A stretch of 64,000 nt of DNA, from assembly GCA_022925895.1 (NCBI GenBank), contig JAKSYS010000097.1, positions 1-64,000 of the forward strand. The letters are read 5' to 3'. A program made the translations under genes and the position numbers. Numbering within the stretch: position 1 is the stretch's first letter; each line of letters opens with the position of its first letter. Source of the stretch: Fragilaria crotonensis. Its lineage: Eukaryota; Bacillariophyta; Fragilariophyceae; Fragilariales; Fragilariaceae. This document shows, piece after piece, positions 59,705-64,000 of this stretch. The notes under the pieces were generated by a model. The model was not told the DNA's origin. It saw only the letters and a program-made list of their open reading frames with translations, and did not search any database.

Positions 59705-61269
59705 CTGAGTGTTCATTGTAATTGGAATCGGGAAATTCTGGTGAATTAAATTAAGGATCATGGTGTTCAAATTCTTGCGTTATTAGCCTATAATGGTAGC
59801 CTGATTCGGAACGGGTTACTCGACACCTGTACTCTCAGAATGCGCCTCTCTCCACAACCATAGGATTTCTGTGCGTAACACTCTGGTCAAGTCGGTTCGG
59901 TCGTCAACGCAATGCTTACGACGAACGAATTGTTGCAAAATGAACCAATTGACGCTTAAATGCGTGTGTGTGCTGAGGACTCTTGCATTCAGCCTCGCGA
60001 TTGCGCCCTTCCGTCCAGCAGAACGCAAGGCCAATTCTTGCTTGATGGCAGGCGTGACTGATCCTTCCGTCCAGCAGAACGCAAGGCCAATTCTTGTTTG
60101 ATGGCAGGCATGACTGATCGTCTATAAACTCGACAAGGTAGCAGCAATCACCAAGATATCACACATAGTCACCATCTGTCTAACTTTCCACGAGCAATAC
60201 GGTATGTAACACGCGAGGCGTGTCAACAAAGAACGACGGCCTAACGAATACGGGCGCAAACAGTATTGGATATTGTACCTGCAAAGTGCGAACCTCTCGG
60301 TCTACATTTGCACTCGGTGATGCTGCTGACGAGTATGGAACAGGAAATTCTTGAGTTGGCCATGACACCCACGATGCCAACTGCTAGCACCAGAAGGCGA
60401 AAACATCGGCAAGGCTATCTCGGAGGAAGGCGCGGTCAATGCCTCATGATCTCTTGATCATGCCGGAAACATGTGCTTGTCAAGTCATGTGGTTACCCAC
60501 GAAAGCATTGGCTTCAAGGTTCAACTGCCGGAATTTAACTCTAACCAATTAGAAGTGCAAGCTGAGCGCAAAGCGAACACAAGTCGTGATTTGAAAGCAA
60601 TCGCGACCTGACTTCTTGTAGCCATCAACTTGACACAACTTTGGTGATTTATTGTATGCGTTGTACGGTACACGACTGTACAGTATGCGGTACAATAGCT
60701 CGATCTCACAACTTGACCTATCCCATGATCTATACCCGTTACTAGCATATCGTTGCACCGTCTCCCTTAGCACGTCTACTTTTACTCAGTTTATCAGACC
60801 CATCGCTCTGGATGATGACGGACGAGGTCATCTGACGATTTCGATGGCAATGTACATGCTCTTAGTGAATAGGGCTGCTCCCTTCGCTCGCGTCGAGTGA
60901 CTCGTCAGCTGTGCCCAGGCATGCGTTGAACTGCCATAAAAATTACCCGTTGAAACCAGTGAACCATAACATGCGAGATGGTGCATGTGGCCTGAATCGG
61001 AATGAGGTGATTCGCTGATCCCCATTCAATTTGTCGAACCGATCTCGACAACCGATTGATGGATTGATCACATCCATCCTTCGATCCGTACCATCGCGGA
61101 TGAAAGATTCATACATCGCCCGTTAGGCAAGAGTATATATTATACAGTACGAATGATTATACTCGCACTGGCGTAATACGTGATCTCCGTTGAACGCATC
61201 CAACAGGGATTGACCCCGGAACTTCAGGGAGGGTCCTTGATCGCTCTTTCGGTTCTCTCCCGGTTTTGA
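59705..61269. other. Spacer between H4 and the copia remains
   Basis: No gene is supported. The region contains a 56-bp tandem duplication and several short frames of no clear composition. A long terminal repeat of the neighbouring copia remnant could lie here, but its second copy is outside the window, so none can be defined. Confidence 0.4.
60007..60118 (+). repeat. Two 56-bp tandem copies
   Basis: The unit starting CCTTCCGTCCAGCAGAACG occurs at 60007-60062 and again at 60063-60118. The copies differ at only two positions, so the duplication is recent. It has no evident coding role. Confidence 0.95.
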
Positions 61270-63790
61270 GTTCTACGCCGACATGGATATCCTGCAATGC
61301 GCACAGCCTTTTGCCGTATCGGGTTCTACGAACAGGCTGCACAAGCCCTCGTCGAGGACCAGGGCACCAACTCCCTATAGGAGATCAGACTTCTGTCTGA
61401 TGACAAGATCGAAAGACGCCCCGGAGGAACGATTCCTCCACCCAACGGGGCCGCCGTTGGACCCGCGCAGGTCCAGAACCGTTCTACCTTCTCCGTCAGG
61501 CACCAGGTGCCTCGGAGTTGTACAGTGGTCATCGCAAACGTTACGCTCGACAACATTTGCAGCATTTGCGAATATCGTGAGTACGAATCCACCACAAGTA
61601 TCCTGATGACTTGCCCGTCATCAACTTGAAGGACTGGCCGAAAAGGATAGAAGCCATCGGCAAATGCCCGCCCACGCTTGGTGGTTGAAGAATATAAAAT
61701 CCTGCTAGCGTACACCATTTGTGAGACCGAGGCGATTGCGCCAGATGAGGAGAACTTCCCAACAAGTGCAAGACGAAATGATAGCGACGGCAGATCCTGT
61801 CTACCTTGTCAATCGTAAGAAGGTAGGGTACAGGGTCTTGCTCGCGTATCACTCGTAAAGGCCCTGTCTGGACGAATGACAAACCAGCGCGGAAACTGGA
61901 GATGGTAGGATGGCCTATTAAAGCTTCTACGGCCATTACTTGGGCCCGCCGCATGGCCACGATGGCCGAAGACAAGCTGGAGTATACAGTCTACCACAGC
62001 GAGCAGCGTCGCTCGAATTTCGACAAATACGTGCACAAGCAGCAGCACTTGGTGTTGGAAGGCTTGATAGAGCACGGACATGTGGGTATTGATCCACATT
62101 CGAAGGCTCGACACTTGTCTTGTTGATGGTATCAAAACCGACAAGTTTGATGCCGTCAAAACTCGCATTACATCTGTGGAAATGTTGCGTTCCGACTTTG
62201 AAGAAGCGTGCGTAACTTTATCCCTGGTCTACATTTGCCAGACTTCGAAGAAAGGATCTTGCTTCCAAGCGCCTCAAGTGTGGCATGGCGCGAGTGATAG
62301 TGTGATAACGAAGCGCAAAGAGAGCGACGTGCCGTCAACCGCTAGATGTCCCAATCGGCGATGCAACTGAAGAAGACCTCGGTTGCAGTAATGACAGCAC
62401 TCTCTTTCACAGGACTCCGGCATGTCAGCCGATGAGCCTTGCAACGTGTGCAAACAATGGCACCAGCAATCGCATGAACGCGGCGCTCACGCGCCAGAAG
62501 AAAGTCTCTAACGAAGAGCCCAAGAAGTGATGCTGTGCACGCTTGGCCGCCATTCGAACGTTGGGATTGCTCGACAAGTCGGTTGCCCATGAATCTGCAT
62601 CCGACCACTGTGCCATAGTAGGCAGTAATTGTTTAGTAGTCCGTGACTACGATCGTCAGATAAAACGTGTCGGGTTACAACACATCAGGTCCTGTCGCCA
62701 CGGATCTTTAAACTGTTTCGGCGGCGCTCGCGTTTGATGATTTCGTAAGCGGTGAAACAGTGATTCGTCTCATGGTTCATCAGGCGATACATATCCCTGA
62801 TATCGCACCGAATGATGTTATTCTTGTGAACAACATTCCTCGTTTCTTAACCGAAAATGGCAATGACCTGACACACTCGTTGCTGGTGATTCCCACCGCT
62901 GACGACACCTCCGCCCCGTACGTGTCTCCGCTCTCGGTGCGCGGCGTCACCTTGACCTTTCGGACGCGACAGTCGCCCATTGAAGCATATGGGACGCTCC
63001 CTCATGTTACGCTCACGGGCGAAGATCTCCCGTGGGACCCCTATGACAACGTTTTCACCGACGAGGAAGCTGCCCTCACGAAATACCTGTTGGAAACAGG
63101 GGACCGAATCGGAGCACCGCCACCGTCCAGGCGACTACTATGCTCGGTTTCCAACATGTAATTCGCTCGGAAACAGGGGACCGAATCGGGGCACCGCCAC
63201 CATCCAGGCGACTACTATTCTCGGTTTCTAACATGCATTCGCTCGCAAGCGAATTACAGAATTATAACGAGGACTCGATGCGACGCGCGACTGCATCGCT
63301 TCGGTCGTTGCTCGCCGGAAAGCCATTTGGTCCTCAACGCTAGTTGGCAAGGGATTGGGGAATTAACATGCAAACTGCGAAGCGTATGCTGTACCATATA
63401 CATGACGACTCGTCAATGTGCTGGCGTAGTACTACGCACCACCGTACTGCATCCGATGCTGTCACGTCGGCTCTGCACTAACGTCTATCAGCTACGGTAC
63501 CTGGTACCGTTGTCATTCACATCGCCTGATTGCTTCTTCACTGACACTCTGATATTGAATACTACTAATTCGCGAAGGAATTGTAAATATGTACAAGTAT
63601 TCGCAACGTCCGATGGCTGTGTCGTGCGTACTGTGTACACCATGATGAAAACGGACCACGGAGCCACACACGCTGTGGTCAAAACCTGCGGAGGCCGCAA
63701 TCAGACAATGGAAGAAGGGTGTCGGGAGGCAAACGATTCGATCCGGTACGCCCAAGCGCCTTTGGGATGATTGCCTGGAATGAGAGGCGT
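61270..63790 (+). mobile_element. Old broken Ty1/copia LTR retrotransposon remnant (CoDi-like)
   Basis: This is a fossil of a diatom copia-type element in plus orientation. Gag-like sequence is seen at about 61280-61690 (FYEQAAQALVED) and 61900-62250 (VDGIKTDKFDAVKTRI). Protease/linker-like sequence occurs at 62760-63130, and integrase-like sequence with VLHPMLSRRL and VQVFATSDG-type blocks at about 63345-63770. Reverse transcriptase and RNase H are not seen and terminal repeats were not identified; the element may run beyond the window or be truncated. It is broken in many places (well over five), which with its patchy similarity suggests an old insertion. The family is recognised from the order and wording of the blocks; subfamily is not assigned. 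Confidence 0.75.
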
Positions 63791-64000
63791 ATGTTAGATT
63801 TCTAACCACGCACGACATCTGTAAACTTGACGGGTGAGGCCGTTTCCAGCGGCTGAACTGCTGTCGTACCACCATTTGCGCTGTTCGAGTGCATCGCTGG
63901 TGTTGGGCCACGATTTGGGCCCTGATATCCAGAAAGGTCCCGCCCGCTATGACAAGGAAAGTCCTTACTAAGCGGAATGGCCAAACGGTTTATTGTTCGA
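63791..64000. other. Right edge
   Basis: A minus-strand frame at about 63802-63984 has Pro/Gly/Asn-rich composition but no recognised family. It may be a fragment of another repeat. The window ends here, so it cannot be judged. Confidence 0.3.

Noticed and set aside
60180-60480. Possible tRNA or long terminal repeat upstream of the copia remains
   Set aside because: No cloverleaf could be drawn and no second repeat copy lies in the window.

Overview
The window is nuclear DNA of a unicellular photosynthetic stramenopile, most likely a pennate diatom of the Phaeodactylum type (inference). The grounds are: compact genes with few, short GT-AG introns; N-terminal regions that look like signal peptides ending in an Ala-Phe step typical of diatom plastid precursors (Maf-like protein, SOUL protein); a violaxanthin de-epoxidase-related protein; a plant/protist type calcium-dependent protein kinase; intergenic islands crowded with TAC/GTAC palindromes; and copia fragments of the kind diatom genomes call CoDi.

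Layout. 1-24.1 kb is ordinary gene-rich sequence: a bromodomain protein and MnmE/GTPBP3 on the minus strand, a secreted class 3 lipase, an extended-synaptotagmin-like SMP-C2 protein, a Maf nucleotide pyrophosphatase, a repetitive acidic protein with a Cys-rich piece downstream, a small membrane protein, VPS29 (two exons), a probable SDH assembly factor, a 944-bp inverted-repeat element, APC5 and a wax-synthase-like MBOAT whose 3' coding ends overlap by 18 bp.

24.6-36.5 kb is one 11.9-kb DNA transposon with 132-bp terminal inverted repeats and a perfect 9-bp target duplication. It carries a minus-strand transposase-like gene in pieces, an acidic second protein, and on the plus strand a GNAT-like segment joined to a Ulp1-like cysteine protease, followed by a second, different cysteine-protease-like protein. 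A 440-bp hAT MITE sits inside it. This is the most unusual object in the window.

36.7-50.4 kb returns to host genes: SOUL haem-binding protein, VDE-related protein, a single-pass membrane protein, a large orphan protein, an adenylation-carrier-ankyrin fusion protein, an LSM11-like protein and an unrecognised minus-strand protein. 51.0-55.1 kb is a transposon cluster: a 1.3-kb hAT-type non-autonomous element followed by a 2.5-kb piggyBac element with a long transposase frame. 55.4-59.7 kb holds a four-exon CDPK, histone H3 and histone H4 (the last with a 7-bp first coding exon). From about 61 kb to the end lie old, broken Ty1/copia (CoDi-like) remains in the plus orientation with gag, protease and integrase parts recognisable.

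The host genes do not form a pathway; they are housekeeping, signalling and photosynthesis-related genes packed with 0-1 kb spacers, into which at least four families of transposable element have inserted.
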